The position numbers were made by a program, and so were the translations under genes. A stretch of 64,000 nt of DNA from Marivita sp003149565. GTDB lineage: Bacteria; Pseudomonadota; Alphaproteobacteria; Rhodobacterales; Rhodobacteraceae. Position 1 is the stretch's first letter; the number at the start of each line of letters is the position of its first letter. The notes below the pieces were generated by a model. It worked only from the letters and a program-made list of their open reading frames with translations. It was not told the origin of the DNA and searched no databases. The DNA lies in assembly GCF_965216415.1 (NCBI RefSeq), contig NZ_CBDCFU010000002.1; one strand, 5' to 3'. Shown one piece after another: positions 42,181 through 51,107 of the stretch.

Positions 42181-42420
42181 AGCGTGTTGCGCCCTTTCCG
42201 ATTCAGGATTCCCGCGAAACTTGATCTGTGATTGCTTGTCCGCATGGCAGATATGGGTGTTTGAGATGGGGAAGTCACATCCTACGGCGCTTTGGGAGCG
42301 TGTTGTCGCGTTTGTGGAGGAAGGGCAATCTCACCGTTTCGCCGCTGCGCGGTTCCGGGTTTCGGTAAAAGTCGTCAATGACATGGTGATCTTGAAGCGC
42401 GAGACGGGCGGACTGGCGCT
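42181..42420 (+). pseudogene. IS630-family transposase, 5' fragment
   Basis: AGCGTGTTGCG (42181-42191) repeats the IS630 end found at 40360. ATG at 42266 opens MGKSHPTALWERVVAFVEEG followed by RFRVSVKVVNDMVILKRETG, the helix-turn-helix start of an IS630 transposase. Homology breaks at about 42418, after which the frame is unrelated. Orientation is opposite to the 3' fragment at 40360, so the two are not simply halves of one split copy. Confidence 0.8.
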
Positions 42421-42466
42421 GCGCATGAGGTATTTGCTGCGCATTGTGTGCCGTGTGTGTAGCACT

Positions 42467-42480
42467 TTTGTGTACACAAA
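42467..42480. repeat. 14-bp palindrome TTTGTGTACACAAA near tRNA-Asn
   Basis: A perfect palindrome sharing TTTGTGTAC with the repeats at 40267 and 40290; 53 bases from the tRNA-Asn 3' end. Possible recombinase arm or excisionase site. Confidence 0.4.
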
Positions 42481-42532
42481 GGTCGCCAATCACCCGAAAA
42501 GTCAATAAGATATGACGATTACGAAGATGATT

Positions 42533-42607
42533 TGGCTCCGGCGGTAGGGATCGAACCTACGACCAATTGATTAACAGTCAACTGCTCTACCGCTGAGCTA
42601 CGCCGGA
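42533..42607 (-). tRNA. tRNA-Asn (anticodon GTT), CCA encoded
   Basis: A minus-strand cloverleaf: acceptor TCCGGCG/CGCCGGA, D arm GCTCAGCGGTAGAGC, anticodon stem GTTGA/TCAAT with loop CTGTTAA (anticodon GTT), T arm GTAGG-TTCGATC-CCTAC, and encoded CCA. The gene is intact. Its anticodon-loop and 3'-end sequences recur at 37926 and 40200, marking it as the integration target for the adjacent island. Confidence 0.95.
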
Positions 42608-42677
42608 ACATGTGGCGGGTATTAGCAACAGTGTTCGGCGGCGTCCAGAGGGTTTTGTGAAAAAAATGCACTTCGGA

Positions 42678-43592
42678 TCACGCCAAGGCAAATTGCACAT
42701 CTGCAGTGAGGTCGCCCAGGGGAAGGACGCGGTTTTTGCCATGCAGATCAATCAGATGCGCGAGGACGTTGCGCGCCGCGGCGGGCATCAGCGCCGCTGG
42801 GGTGTCGGTGTAGATCCGGGCTGCGAGGGTGCCACTTGTGGCGGGACCGGATTGCAGGGCCTCCAGGACGGCGGCTTCACGGGCGAGGCGGTGATTGATC
42901 AGCCAATCCAGCCTTTCGTTCGGTGCTGTGATCGGCGCACCGTGACCGGGGTGAAATACGGACCAGCGCTGGGATTGCAGGCGTCGGCAGGACGCCATGA
43001 AATCCGTCAGGTCCCCATCCGGCGGCGACACTAGCGAACTGGCCCAGCCCATGACCAGATCGCCGCAAAACAAAACGTCTTCCCATTGGAAGCCGAGATG
43101 ATTGCCGAAATGGCCGGGCGTGTGCAGGGCTTTCACGCTCCATCCATCGCCCGAGACGATGTCGCCGTCGGCGAGACAGATGTCAGGCTGAAAAGCTACA
43201 TCCACTCCTTCGCCGCCACGCATCAGGCCACTTTCCGCCAATCTCTGCATAACAGGGCTGCGCCCTCCAAGAGCATCGGAAAACGCGTAGACCGGAGCAT
43301 CGACACGCTGTGAAAGTTCGGATGCAAGCGGTGAGTGATCGACATGGGCGTGGGTGACAAGAATTGCGGAGACATGTGCATCTCCGATGGCTTCTAGAAG
43401 CGCAGTAAGATGTGCTGGATCCGTGGGGCCGGGGTCGATGATGGCCAGGTCGTGGTCGCCAAGCAGATAGGTGTTGGTGCCTCGAAAGGTCATCGGAGAC
43501 GGATTACCCGCCAGCACGCGCCGCAAGCCGGGAGCGAGATGTTCAGCTTTGCCGGGCAAAGGTTGGAAATCGGGTTGCGGGTCCTGCATCAT
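42678..43592 (-). CDS. MBL-fold metallo-hydrolase (304 aa)
   Basis: A metallo-beta-lactamase-fold hydrolase of the glyoxalase II / LACTB2-like group. Metal ligands are in THAHVDHS (HxHxDH), LHTPGHFGNHLGF, the CGDLVMGWASS loop and FHPGHGAPI. The C-terminal about 70 residues form a winged-helix-like extension (LEALQSGPATSGTLAARIY), as in LACTB2-type proteins. The start could be either of two adjacent ATGs (43592 or 43589). Substrate unknown. It is divergent from the sensor kinase at 43683. Confidence 0.85.
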   Translation of the reverse strand: MMQDPQPDFQPLPGKAEHLAPGLRRVLAGNPSPMTFRGTNTYLLGDHDLAIIDPGPTDPAHLTALLEAIGDAHVSAILVTHAHVDHSPLASELSQRVDAPVYAFSDALGGRSPVMQRLAESGLMRGGEGVDVAFQPDICLADGDIVSGDGWSVKALHTPGHFGNHLGFQWEDVLFCGDLVMGWASSLVSPPDGDLTDFMASCRRLQSQRWSVFHPGHGAPITAPNERLDWLINHRLAREAAVLEALQSGPATSGTLAARIYTDTPAALMPAAARNVLAHLIDLHGKNRVLPLGDLTADVQFALA

Positions 43593-43682
43593 ACTTGTCA
43601 AAGCATCAGCGTCACCCGCGAATTGCAATCCCTGACAGACAGAGACATTCCGTTTTCCCCTGACGTGGGTTAGCGTCGCCGC

Positions 43683-44981
43683 ATGACGTTTGACTGGCTG
43701 AAACGCTATATGCCACGCGGGCTCTATGGGCGGGCTGCGCTTATCCTCCTGCTTCCGGTGGTGGCGCTGCAGCTTGTGGTGTCTGTTGTGTTTGTCCAAC
43801 GCCATTTCGAGGGCGTGACGGAGCAACTGAGTCGTGAGGTGGCCCGCCAAATCAACACGGCGCTTGATCCGGACTGGCGCGACACCCCGGGGATTGCCGA
43901 TGCGCTGAGCTTCGACTTCCTCCCCACATCCCCCGATGCAATGCCGTCGCAGGACCTGCGCCGATGGTACGACTTCTCGGGCATCGCGGTGATCCGCACC
44001 CTTCGGTCTTATGTGGTCGGGTTCAAGCGCGCGCATCTCGTGGACGATTGGACGGTTCTCGTTTGGGTTCAGAGAGATGGTGAGCCGTTGACCTTGATCG
44101 AGTTCGACCGGGGCCGCGCCTCGGCTTCCAACCCGCATCAGCTTTTGGTCAATATGGTGGTTTTTGGCGCCTTGCTGACGCTGATCGCGTATCTGTATTT
44201 GCGCAACCAACTGCGTCCGATCACCCGGTTGGCCGGGGCCGCAGAGGCGTTTGGCCGCGGCCGGCATGTGCCATATTCGCCCTCAGGCGCCTTGGAAGTG
44301 AGGGCGGCGGGCCACGCCTTTCTTGACATGCGCGCGCGGATTGAACGGCAGATCGAACAACGCACGATGATGCTGTCCGGGATAAGCCATGATCTGCGGA
44401 CGCCTCTGACACGTCTTCGTCTGGCGGTCTCGATGCTGGATGATGCGGATCGCGAGCCTTTGGAGCGCGATATCGACGACATGCAAAAGCTGATTGATGC
44501 GTTTCTTGATTTTGCACGTGGCAATGCGGACAGTGCGCAGCCAGAAGAGACGGACATGCCAGACTTCGTGCAACGCGTGGTGGAGGATTGTGCGCGCAGT
44601 GGGACACCGGTTGAACTGGTCGAATCTGTTGGGACAGGTCAGGTCATGCTGCGACAAATGCCAATGCGCCGCGCGATCGAGAACCTGATTGGCAATGCGG
44701 AACGCTATGGATCGCGTTGTGAGGTTTCGGTTGTGCTGACCGAGAAATCGCTCCGCATTCGGATCGAGGATGACGGACCCGGTATTGCGACCGATCAACG
44801 GGACGCCGCGTTGCGTCCCTTCGTGCGGTTGGATCCCGCGCGCAATCAGGACAAGGGCTCGGGCGTCGGATTGGGGCTGGCCATCGCGGCTGACATCGCG
44901 CGGGCGCATGGTGGCGTCTTGCGCCTTGGCGACAGCGACACGCTGGGCGGCTTGCGCGCCGACATCGTGATCGCACGGTAA
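43683..44981 (+). CDS. EnvZ-like sensor histidine kinase (432 aa)
   Basis: Inner-membrane two-component sensor. Two spans (about 18-38 and 158-178) bracket a 120-residue periplasmic sensor. A HAMP linker (RNQLRPITRLAGAAEAFG) follows, then the H box MLSGISHDLRTPLTRLRLAV, the N box NLIGNAERYG, and G boxes EDDGPGI and GSGVGLGLAI. The architecture is that of EnvZ/OmpR-type kinases. No response regulator gene lies beside it, so its partner is elsewhere in the genome and the signal is unknown. Confidence 0.9.
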   Translation: MTFDWLKRYMPRGLYGRAALILLLPVVALQLVVSVVFVQRHFEGVTEQLSREVARQINTALDPDWRDTPGIADALSFDFLPTSPDAMPSQDLRRWYDFSGIAVIRTLRSYVVGFKRAHLVDDWTVLVWVQRDGEPLTLIEFDRGRASASNPHQLLVNMVVFGALLTLIAYLYLRNQLRPITRLAGAAEAFGRGRHVPYSPSGALEVRAAGHAFLDMRARIERQIEQRTMMLSGISHDLRTPLTRLRLAVSMLDDADREPLERDIDDMQKLIDAFLDFARGNADSAQPEETDMPDFVQRVVEDCARSGTPVELVESVGTGQVMLRQMPMRRAIENLIGNAERYGSRCEVSVVLTEKSLRIRIEDDGPGIATDQRDAALRPFVRLDPARNQDKGSGVGLGLAIAADIARAHGGVLRLGDSDTLGGLRADIVIAR

Positions 44982-45130
44982 TTTCTTTCTTGTGACGCCA
45001 CTTAAAGTTGGTCTTGCATCTTCATTAAGCGCAAAAGACGAAATTTGTTGAAAACGTGATCGTTTTTTTGAATAGAGAAGTCGTCCGGCGGTTGTCGGAT
45101 GACGACGCGACTTTGACAGGATTTTTCACG

Positions 45131-45577
45131 ATGCCGGCATACAAATACGTTCACGATATCATGCTGCGAGATTGTGAACCGTCGGGGATCGTCTTCCTCC
45201 CTCGATATTTCGATATGGTACACACCGTTATCGAAAACTGGCTAGATGAGGCGCTGGACTGGCCGATCAGTCAAATTCAAGGAAGCGACGGTCTTTCATT
45301 GCCGTTTGTGAACATCAGTGCTGAGTTTCCCGCGCCGAGCCGTCTAGGCGATCGGCTGACGTGGCGGCTGTCTGTGCGCGAGCTTCGTCGTAGCAGCATT
45401 TGGCTTGAATTGGGTGCGACCACGGGCGCAGAGGCCCGCGTTTCGGTGACCGGGACGCTTGTACTGACGGAAGCTTTGGCGCTACGTACACGGCGTTGGC
45501 CGGAGTCGATTGCCGAGCGGGTCAAAGATTACCTTGTTTCATCTGATGAAGCATCGGGCAAGAAGGTGGCCGAGTAG
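45131..45577 (+). CDS. acyl-CoA thioesterase, 4HBT hot-dog family (148 aa)
   Basis: A hot-dog-fold thioesterase. The characteristic GIVFLPRYFDMVHTVIENWLDEAL stretch (split here as GIVFLPRYFDM and VIENWLDEAL) has the family's Asp/Glu region, and VNISAEFPAPSRLGDRLTW follows as in 4-hydroxybenzoyl-CoA thioesterases. The start MPAYKYVHD is preferred to an in-frame upstream codon at 45056 because the extra part is unlike the family. Aromatic or fatty acyl-CoA specificity is unclear. It converges on the hybrid kinase gene with 3 bases between stops. Confidence 0.75.
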   Translation: MPAYKYVHDIMLRDCEPSGIVFLPRYFDMVHTVIENWLDEALDWPISQIQGSDGLSLPFVNISAEFPAPSRLGDRLTWRLSVRELRRSSIWLELGATTGAEARVSVTGTLVLTEALALRTRRWPESIAERVKDYLVSSDEASGKKVAE

Positions 45578-45580
45578 GCG

Positions 45581-47791
45581 TTAGCCCGCGATTTGCCTTG
45601 CGGCTGTGTGAAGAAACTCGATCAGCTTTGTTCGGTCGAGCGGTTTGAGCAGCAACTCAGCTCCAAGCCGTTTCGTTTCGTGTCGTAACTGCGCTGACCT
45701 TTCCGCAGAGACAATCGCGCAGGGCAGTCGGCCTAGACGGCGCGTCAGTTCTTCGTACAGCTCGGTCCCTGAGGCACCATCGCCAAGCTGGTAGTCGAGC
45801 AACAGAGCATCCGGCGTGATCTGAAGGTCTTCCATCAGTTCCAGGGCGCTTTCGGCGTTTTCGCTTTCGATCACGCTGATGCCCCAGCTTTCGATCAGGA
45901 TCGACATGGCGCGCCGGAGCTGTGGGTCGTTTTCAACCAAGAGGACGATCAACCCCGATTTCAGCAGCGACATCGTCGAAGTGTTGCGGGATTTGACCGG
46001 CGTATGCGTATGCGTCTGTCTTGCCAGCGGGACGTTGAGCATAAAGCACGATCCGCGTCCCAGTTCTGACCAGAGGCCCAGCGGGTGACCCAAGCGGGCA
46101 CAGGCCCGTTCGACAATCGCGAGGCCCAGCCCCAGACCGTCATTGTTACTGGCCTTCGCATCGAGACGGCGGAACTCTTCAAAGATGGAGTTCTGATCCT
46201 CTTCGGCGATGCCGGGGCCAGTGTCCCAGACTTCGATCCGGGCCGACTCACCACTGCGCCGCGCCCCAACGACAACGCGGCCAGAGTTGGTATAGCGGAT
46301 GGCGTTGGTCAGCAGGTTTTGAACGATGCGACGCAGGTATGCTGGGTCGGACTCCACCACAAGCGAGCTATCGACAATGCGCAGAGTCAGCCCCTTTTTT
46401 TCGGCCAGCATTTCCATCTCGTCCCGCAATGGATCGAAAATTTCGCGCAGAGCAACCGGTCGGATGTCAAAACTCAGCCCGTCGGATTCCAGCTTCGAGA
46501 TATTGAGCAAGGCATCAATGATCTGCTCTGCAGCCCCCAAGGCGGTTTCCGCCTTGGCCAGTACGGCGCGTTCGTTTGGGGTTTCGATCTTGTCGGATAG
46601 CGATGCCATGAAGAGCTTTGCTGCCGATAACGGCTGCAAGAGGTCATGGCTGGCAGCGGCAACAAACCGCGATTTCGACGCGTTGGCCCGTTCTGCCGCG
46701 CTCAGAGCGTCTTCCAATTCCAGTGTTCGCTCCATGACGCGCTGTTCGAGGATTTCGTTCAATTCGTACAGTTTTTGCGCGGCTTCGCGTTCAGCTGTGA
46801 CATCGGTACAGGAAATTACAAAGCCTCTGTCAGGCATCGACCTCCCGAAGATATGCAGTACGATGCTGTCGCCGCGTTGGACCTCGAACGAAACCGGCTG
46901 ACGCAAACCGTCTTCATTGGCCCAGCGACGGAAGGTGTCACGGTCTATGCCGCGTGTGAATTCGAAGCTGTCGTCGAGATCGTCCAACAGCCCGGTGAAA
47001 GAGGCCCCGATCCGCAACCGTCGCGCCGGGATCGACAACAGGCTGCCCAGCTTTTGGTTCCAGCCGACCAGCTGCGCGTTTTCGTCAAAGATACACACTC
47101 CCTGATTCAGGTGATCCAGCGTCGCCCGGATCATGCGTGTTTGTTTGTCCCGGAGTTTCGCCTGCTCCTGCCGCTCGATCCGCATGATGTCGGTAATGTC
47201 TGTCTGCAGAACCACCGTACCACCATTCGCCGTGCGGTGCTCTGACACCTGAAGCCAGCGATCATGGGTCAGCTGCACATTAAACATCACCCGCCGGTCC
47301 TTGTGATGCTGGCGACGTAGTTCTGCCCAGGTTTCGCGGTCCTGATGGTCGGGCATCTGCAAATAGGCCGATTTGCTGACCCGATCCACATAGCTGTCAA
47401 ACGCGAGACCGGGTTTCAGGTCATTCGCTGTGTCCCTGAAATCCCGGCAAAAGCGCGAATTGCACATCACCAGATCATCGTTTGGATCAAAGAGCGCAAA
47501 ACCTTCCGAAATCGTCTCAATCGCATCAGCAAGGTTGCGCCGCGCGGCTTCGGTTTCCTGATTGGCGCGGGCCAACTGCGCGTTTGCGTCGTGCAGAAGG
47601 TCGAGCGTGCGCTCTAGTTCAAGCGTGCGTTCCCGTACGCGCTTTTCCAGGAGGGCGGCCCGTTCGAACTGCGCGTAGGCGGCACCGGATTGCGAGGAGC
47701 CATATTCGACACGACGCATCAGACTGTCGGCGATCTTGAGCAGTTTTTCGTTCTGACGTTCCAAACTGTCGTTCGGGTCAATCAGGGACAT
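45581..47791 (-). CDS. PAS-containing hybrid histidine kinase, NahK-like (736 aa)
   Basis: A soluble hybrid sensor kinase. An N-terminal coiled coil (about 15-95) leads to two PAS domains (GFALFDPNDDLVMCNSRF and GVCIFDENAQLVGWNQKL), a second coiled coil, H box RFVAAASHDLLQPLSAAKLF, N box NLLTNAIRYTNSG, G boxes DTGPGI and GLGLGLAIV, and a C-terminal receiver with its phospho-acceptor in DALLLDYQLGDG and the Lys in LLLKPLD. The SHDLLQPL H box is that of NahK-type kinases. The start MSLIDPND at 47791 overlaps the FIST gene by 14 bases, so FIST and kinase are translationally coupled. Confidence 0.9.
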   Translation of the reverse strand: MSLIDPNDSLERQNEKLLKIADSLMRRVEYGSSQSGAAYAQFERAALLEKRVRERTLELERTLDLLHDANAQLARANQETEAARRNLADAIETISEGFALFDPNDDLVMCNSRFCRDFRDTANDLKPGLAFDSYVDRVSKSAYLQMPDHQDRETWAELRRQHHKDRRVMFNVQLTHDRWLQVSEHRTANGGTVVLQTDITDIMRIERQEQAKLRDKQTRMIRATLDHLNQGVCIFDENAQLVGWNQKLGSLLSIPARRLRIGASFTGLLDDLDDSFEFTRGIDRDTFRRWANEDGLRQPVSFEVQRGDSIVLHIFGRSMPDRGFVISCTDVTAEREAAQKLYELNEILEQRVMERTLELEDALSAAERANASKSRFVAAASHDLLQPLSAAKLFMASLSDKIETPNERAVLAKAETALGAAEQIIDALLNISKLESDGLSFDIRPVALREIFDPLRDEMEMLAEKKGLTLRIVDSSLVVESDPAYLRRIVQNLLTNAIRYTNSGRVVVGARRSGESARIEVWDTGPGIAEEDQNSIFEEFRRLDAKASNNDGLGLGLAIVERACARLGHPLGLWSELGRGSCFMLNVPLARQTHTHTPVKSRNTSTMSLLKSGLIVLLVENDPQLRRAMSILIESWGISVIESENAESALELMEDLQITPDALLLDYQLGDGASGTELYEELTRRLGRLPCAIVSAERSAQLRHETKRLGAELLLKPLDRTKLIEFLHTAARQIAG

Positions 47792-48971
47792 CGGTCGCCT
47801 CGTCGCTGTGTGCTGGGTAAATGGCCACACCCGTGAGGGTCTGGTTTACATGCAGGCCGCCAATCTGTTCTCCGTATGTCGAAAATCCGATAACGTTATG
47901 CGCGCTCAGCACATCAGAGACAGCGCGGGTTTTCTGCAACCGACCCGCCTCGATGCGGCGCAGAATACAGTCACAGCCCAAAATGAATTCCGGTTTCTCT
48001 TGCTTTCCAAGCTCGCTGAGCCCCCGATCTAGATGTGCCACGATATCGTCATGCGTCGCCAGTGTCAGAACCATGCCTTCGTTGATGGCGGAAAAAAACA
48101 CGAGATCGTGGTTTTCTTTCACTTGCTGGATCGCCCGGACGTGGTGAACATCACCCAACCGCACGACCACTGGGTGCTCGGCAAAGGTGAACTGGTCCAA
48201 CTGGTGCGGATCAAGCCCCAGCAGACGCGCATATTCAAGCGCTGCCGGTTCGGCGTTGATCTCGTGCACGATACGGTTTTCGGGAGTGGCAGAGGTTACC
48301 ACCATACGCTGCTCGGTTGGGATCAGATGATCAAGGCTGAAGACACGCACAGGACGATCACAGCGCCCGACGACGACAATCGCCGCGTTCTGCATCACCG
48401 TGCCATTGCGGGCGAGCCATGTTTGCCCAAAACGCGTGCCGTCCCCCGAAGAACCTCCGAACAAGGGTGTTGGCCCCAATCCAGCAGACAGGAATGCGGT
48501 TAATTGCTCTTCCCGCAAGCTCATTCCATCGACCATGAGAAAAGCGAACTCAGACATCCAGTCCGGGGTCGTCTGGGTCAATGCAAGTCGCGCTTCGATC
48601 AGCGTGTCGGCGACTGACTGCTCTTCAATTTCATCAAGGTTTTCAATGGCATATGTCAGAAATTTGAAGTGGTCCTTGCGAAACCCAACGGCAATGATTT
48701 GATCGTCTTCATATCCGGCGCGTCCAATCTCGCCGGCAGTTGTACAGGCCAGAACGTCCGCCCCCCCAAAGAGGTGCGCTGTAGCTGTGACCAACGCTGC
48801 GAAATCCGCTTCTGGCGACACAAACAGACACACAAGCTCGAAAGGTCCCGGTCCAAGCTGTGTGGCAATCTGATCTGCGGACGCAGGGTCATCGCAACGC
48901 ACTTGTGCCACTGCGATGACCTCGGCGGTCTCGGAACGTTCGGCCTCAGGAAATGCCCTGCATCCTTCCAC
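47778..48971 (-). CDS. FIST-domain sensor protein, possible NosP-type NO/heme sensor (397 aa)
   Basis: Contains FIST_N (about 25-215; GGADVLACTTAGEIGRAGYE, FLMVDGMSLREE, LFGGSSGDGTRFG) and FIST_C (about 215-380; GFSTYGEQIGGLHVNQTL). FIST proteins are ligand-sensing partners of two-component kinases, and a subgroup, NosP, binds heme and nitric oxide. Here the gene lies between a LuxR-type response regulator and a NahK-like hybrid kinase, the arrangement of NosP systems. Whether this member binds heme cannot be read from motifs. Confidence 0.82.
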   Translation of the reverse strand: MEGCRAFPEAERSETAEVIAVAQVRCDDPASADQIATQLGPGPFELVCLFVSPEADFAALVTATAHLFGGADVLACTTAGEIGRAGYEDDQIIAVGFRKDHFKFLTYAIENLDEIEEQSVADTLIEARLALTQTTPDWMSEFAFLMVDGMSLREEQLTAFLSAGLGPTPLFGGSSGDGTRFGQTWLARNGTVMQNAAIVVVGRCDRPVRVFSLDHLIPTEQRMVVTSATPENRIVHEINAEPAALEYARLLGLDPHQLDQFTFAEHPVVVRLGDVHHVRAIQQVKENHDLVFFSAINEGMVLTLATHDDIVAHLDRGLSELGKQEKPEFILGCDCILRRIEAGRLQKTRAVSDVLSAHNVIGFSTYGEQIGGLHVNQTLTGVAIYPAHSDEATDVPD

Positions 48972-49013
48972 TCTTTGGTTCCCAAGTGCTGGCTGTCAGG
49001 GATGATAGGAGCA

Positions 49014-49709
49014 TCAGCCGTCGCTTGGCAAGACCCGGTTGAAGCGGGCTTCCTGCGCGATCAGCACCGCTTGCGTACGACTGTGCACGCCAAGTTTGCG
49101 CATAATGGCCGTCACATGCGCCTTGACCGTGGTTTCGGCGATCGACAGATCAAAGGCGATCTGTTTGTTCAGCTTGCCTTCGCAGATCAGGTTGAGGATC
49201 CGGGCCTGTTGATTGGTCAATGACGCCAGACGGGATAGCGCTTCTTCGGGTGCGTCGCGATTGCTCTCCTGTCCCTGTGGATCGATATATCCATCAGGCA
49301 CAAAAGCGTTTCCATCGCGCACCGCGTCAAATGCCTTGCGGAAAACGGCGCGCTGCGAATGCTTGGGCACAAACCCGTTGGCCCCAGCCTTGAGCGCATG
49401 GCTGATCATACGGTTGTCGGCCATCGACGACACAATCAGGATCGTCGCCTTCGGGGACGCCGTTCGCAGTCGTACCAGCCCGTCCAGCCCATTCACGTCA
49501 GGCAGGTTCAGATCCAGCAGGATCAGATCGAAATCAGTTCCGGACGCAACCTTGTCGAGCGCAATATCCATCGTTCCCGCAGTCTGAATTTCCGCGAAAT
49601 CCGCGATGGAGCGCAGCGTCAGCATCAGGGCGTCACAGAAGAGCGGATGGTCATCGACCACCAATGCTGTCAGCTCGGCTGTTGGTATGTCACGCATCGT
49701 TCTGCCCAC
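49014..49709 (-). CDS. NarL/LuxR-family response regulator (about 231 aa)
   Basis: The receiver domain has its phospho-acceptor in DLILLDLNLPDVNG, with acidic pocket VVDDHPLF and the KHSQR lysine. The C-terminal LuxR-type helix-turn-helix reads LNKQIAFDLSIAETTVKAHV then TAIMRKLGVHSRTQA. It is the first gene of the minus-strand RR-FIST-kinase run, 42 bases before the FIST gene. The start is uncertain (GTG at 49709 or ATG at 49697; neither has a strong ribosome site). Confidence 0.9.
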   Translation of the reverse strand: MGRTMRDIPTAELTALVVDDHPLFCDALMLTLRSIADFAEIQTAGTMDIALDKVASGTDFDLILLDLNLPDVNGLDGLVRLRTASPKATILIVSSMADNRMISHALKAGANGFVPKHSQRAVFRKAFDAVRDGNAFVPDGYIDPQGQESNRDAPEEALSRLASLTNQQARILNLICEGKLNKQIAFDLSIAETTVKAHVTAIMRKLGVHSRTQAVLIAQEARFNRVLPSDG

Positions 49710-49817
49710 TTCTGTCGTCTATCTGGCAGACGCGGCGATCATCTGCCTGTCCCGCCAGATTACCGATTATTTGCTGCGCCGTCACTTGCCGAAAGGTCTC
49801 ATACGCACGACACAGCA

Positions 49818-51107
49818 TCAGCGTTCGGGCAAAAGGCCTCTGGGATTGAGCCGAAGGACAAGCAACAGGATGATCCCCATAGTCAACAGGCGCATATGCT
49901 GCACACTGTCAAGCAAATGTGCCTTAAGCCACGAACCATCGGCCATCCCGGCGGTCACCAGTGACATCAACAGATGGCCCATTGGTTCCACCTGCACCCA
50001 GAGGAACCAGATCAGGAAACCGCCAAGAACAGCCCCGAGATTGTTTCCTGAGCCGCCGACAATCACCATCACCCATATCAGGAACGTGTACCGAAGCGGT
50101 TGATAGCTGCCAGGCGTGAGCTGTCCATCGAGCGTCGTCATCATCGCGCCTGCAACTCCGCAGATGGCAGACCCCAGGATAAACACCTGAAGATGCCGCG
50201 CAGTGACATCTTTGCCCATCGCGCGTGCAGCGGTTTCATTGTCACGGATCGCCCGCATCATCCGGCCCCAAGGGCTTTTCAGCGCCAGTTGCGCAAGCAC
50301 AAGCAGCACTATCAGGACAATCGCGAAGAGAATGCCGTATTCGACCTTGACGTAGATCGTCGAAGCCGTCGTTGGGTCGAGCCCAAAACCGGAGGCACGT
50401 TCGACAAAGGCTGGGTCGCTCTGCAGGTCCACTTCATACGGTACAGGACGGGGTAGGCCGATCACGTTCTTCACGCCGCGCGCCAGCCAATCCTCATTCT
50501 TGAGAACGGCAATGACAATCTCGGCAATACCCAGCGTCGCGATGGCCAGATAGTCAGAGCGTAGACCAAGTGCGGTCTTGCCGATCACCCAGGCCGCCCC
50601 CGCGGCCAGCAATCCGCCCACTGGCCATGCCACGAGAACGGGCAATCCGAGCCCCCCAAGATATCCGGCAAGCGCCGGATCGACCGCCTCGACCGCTTCC
50701 ACCGATGGGTCCAGCACCATGCGATAGATCACCATCCCAAGGAGCAGAACCACAGCCGTGCCCCAGCCCCGCAGCTTGCCGGATGTCCGCGACCAGACCA
50801 GCACAGCCGCCACAATGGTCGCGGCCCCCAGCACCAGACCGAGCAGGATACCGCCGCCACCGGCCTGCCATGCAGCGCCCACTGGTGGCATGGAGACCAG
50901 AACCACTGCCAAGCCACCCAACGCCACAAAGCCCATGACACCCACGTTGAAAAGGCCCGCCAAGCCCCATTGCAGGTTCACACCCAGCGCCATCACAGCG
51001 CTGATCAAGCCCATGTTGAGGATCAACAGCGCCGAGTTCCAGCTTTGCAAAAACCCGGTTCCCAGAATGAGACAGGCCACAGCCGTGAAAAGCAGAACGG
51101 TTCTCAT
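49818..51107 (-). CDS. livM: branched-chain amino acid-type ABC permease LivM (429 aa)
   Basis: Membrane subunit of a hydrophobic amino acid uptake transporter (HAAT) system. It has around ten spans. GVNLQWGLAGLFNVGVMGF near the N-terminus and RDNETAARAMGKDVTARHLQ, the coupling-loop (EAA-like) motif, are typical of LivM. It is longer than E. coli LivM because of additional spans at about 90-170. Last gene of the liv run, overlapping livH by four bases. Confidence 0.88.
   Translation of the reverse strand: MRTVLLFTAVACLILGTGFLQSWNSALLILNMGLISAVMALGVNLQWGLAGLFNVGVMGFVALGGLAVVLVSMPPVGAAWQAGGGGILLGLVLGAATIVAAVLVWSRTSGKLRGWGTAVVLLLGMVIYRMVLDPSVEAVEAVDPALAGYLGGLGLPVLVAWPVGGLLAAGAAWVIGKTALGLRSDYLAIATLGIAEIVIAVLKNEDWLARGVKNVIGLPRPVPYEVDLQSDPAFVERASGFGLDPTTASTIYVKVEYGILFAIVLIVLLVLAQLALKSPWGRMMRAIRDNETAARAMGKDVTARHLQVFILGSAICGVAGAMMTTLDGQLTPGSYQPLRYTFLIWVMVIVGGSGNNLGAVLGGFLIWFLWVQVEPMGHLLMSLVTAGMADGSWLKAHLLDSVQHMRLLTMGIILLLVLRLNPRGLLPER

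Larger units (their letters stand above)
37926..42574. mobile_element. candidate tRNA-Asn genomic island / decayed integrative element
   Basis: About 4.65 kb between the two tRNA-Asn anticodon-loop copies. Inside are one intact IS3-family element, two IS630 fragments, an IS5-type pseudogene, a vapC remnant, a hypothetical protein, a C39-like peptidase and another tRNA-Asn 3'-end copy at 40200. AT-rich gene-poor stretches contrast with the dense high-GC flanks (hut locus on the left, MBL hydrolase on the right). No integrase or conjugation gene remains, so it is presumably no longer self-mobile. Confidence 0.6.

Noticed and set aside
37926..42574. Integrase gene for the tRNA-Asn island
   Set aside because: No frame with tyrosine-recombinase motifs (R-HxxR-Y) was seen on either strand in the interval.
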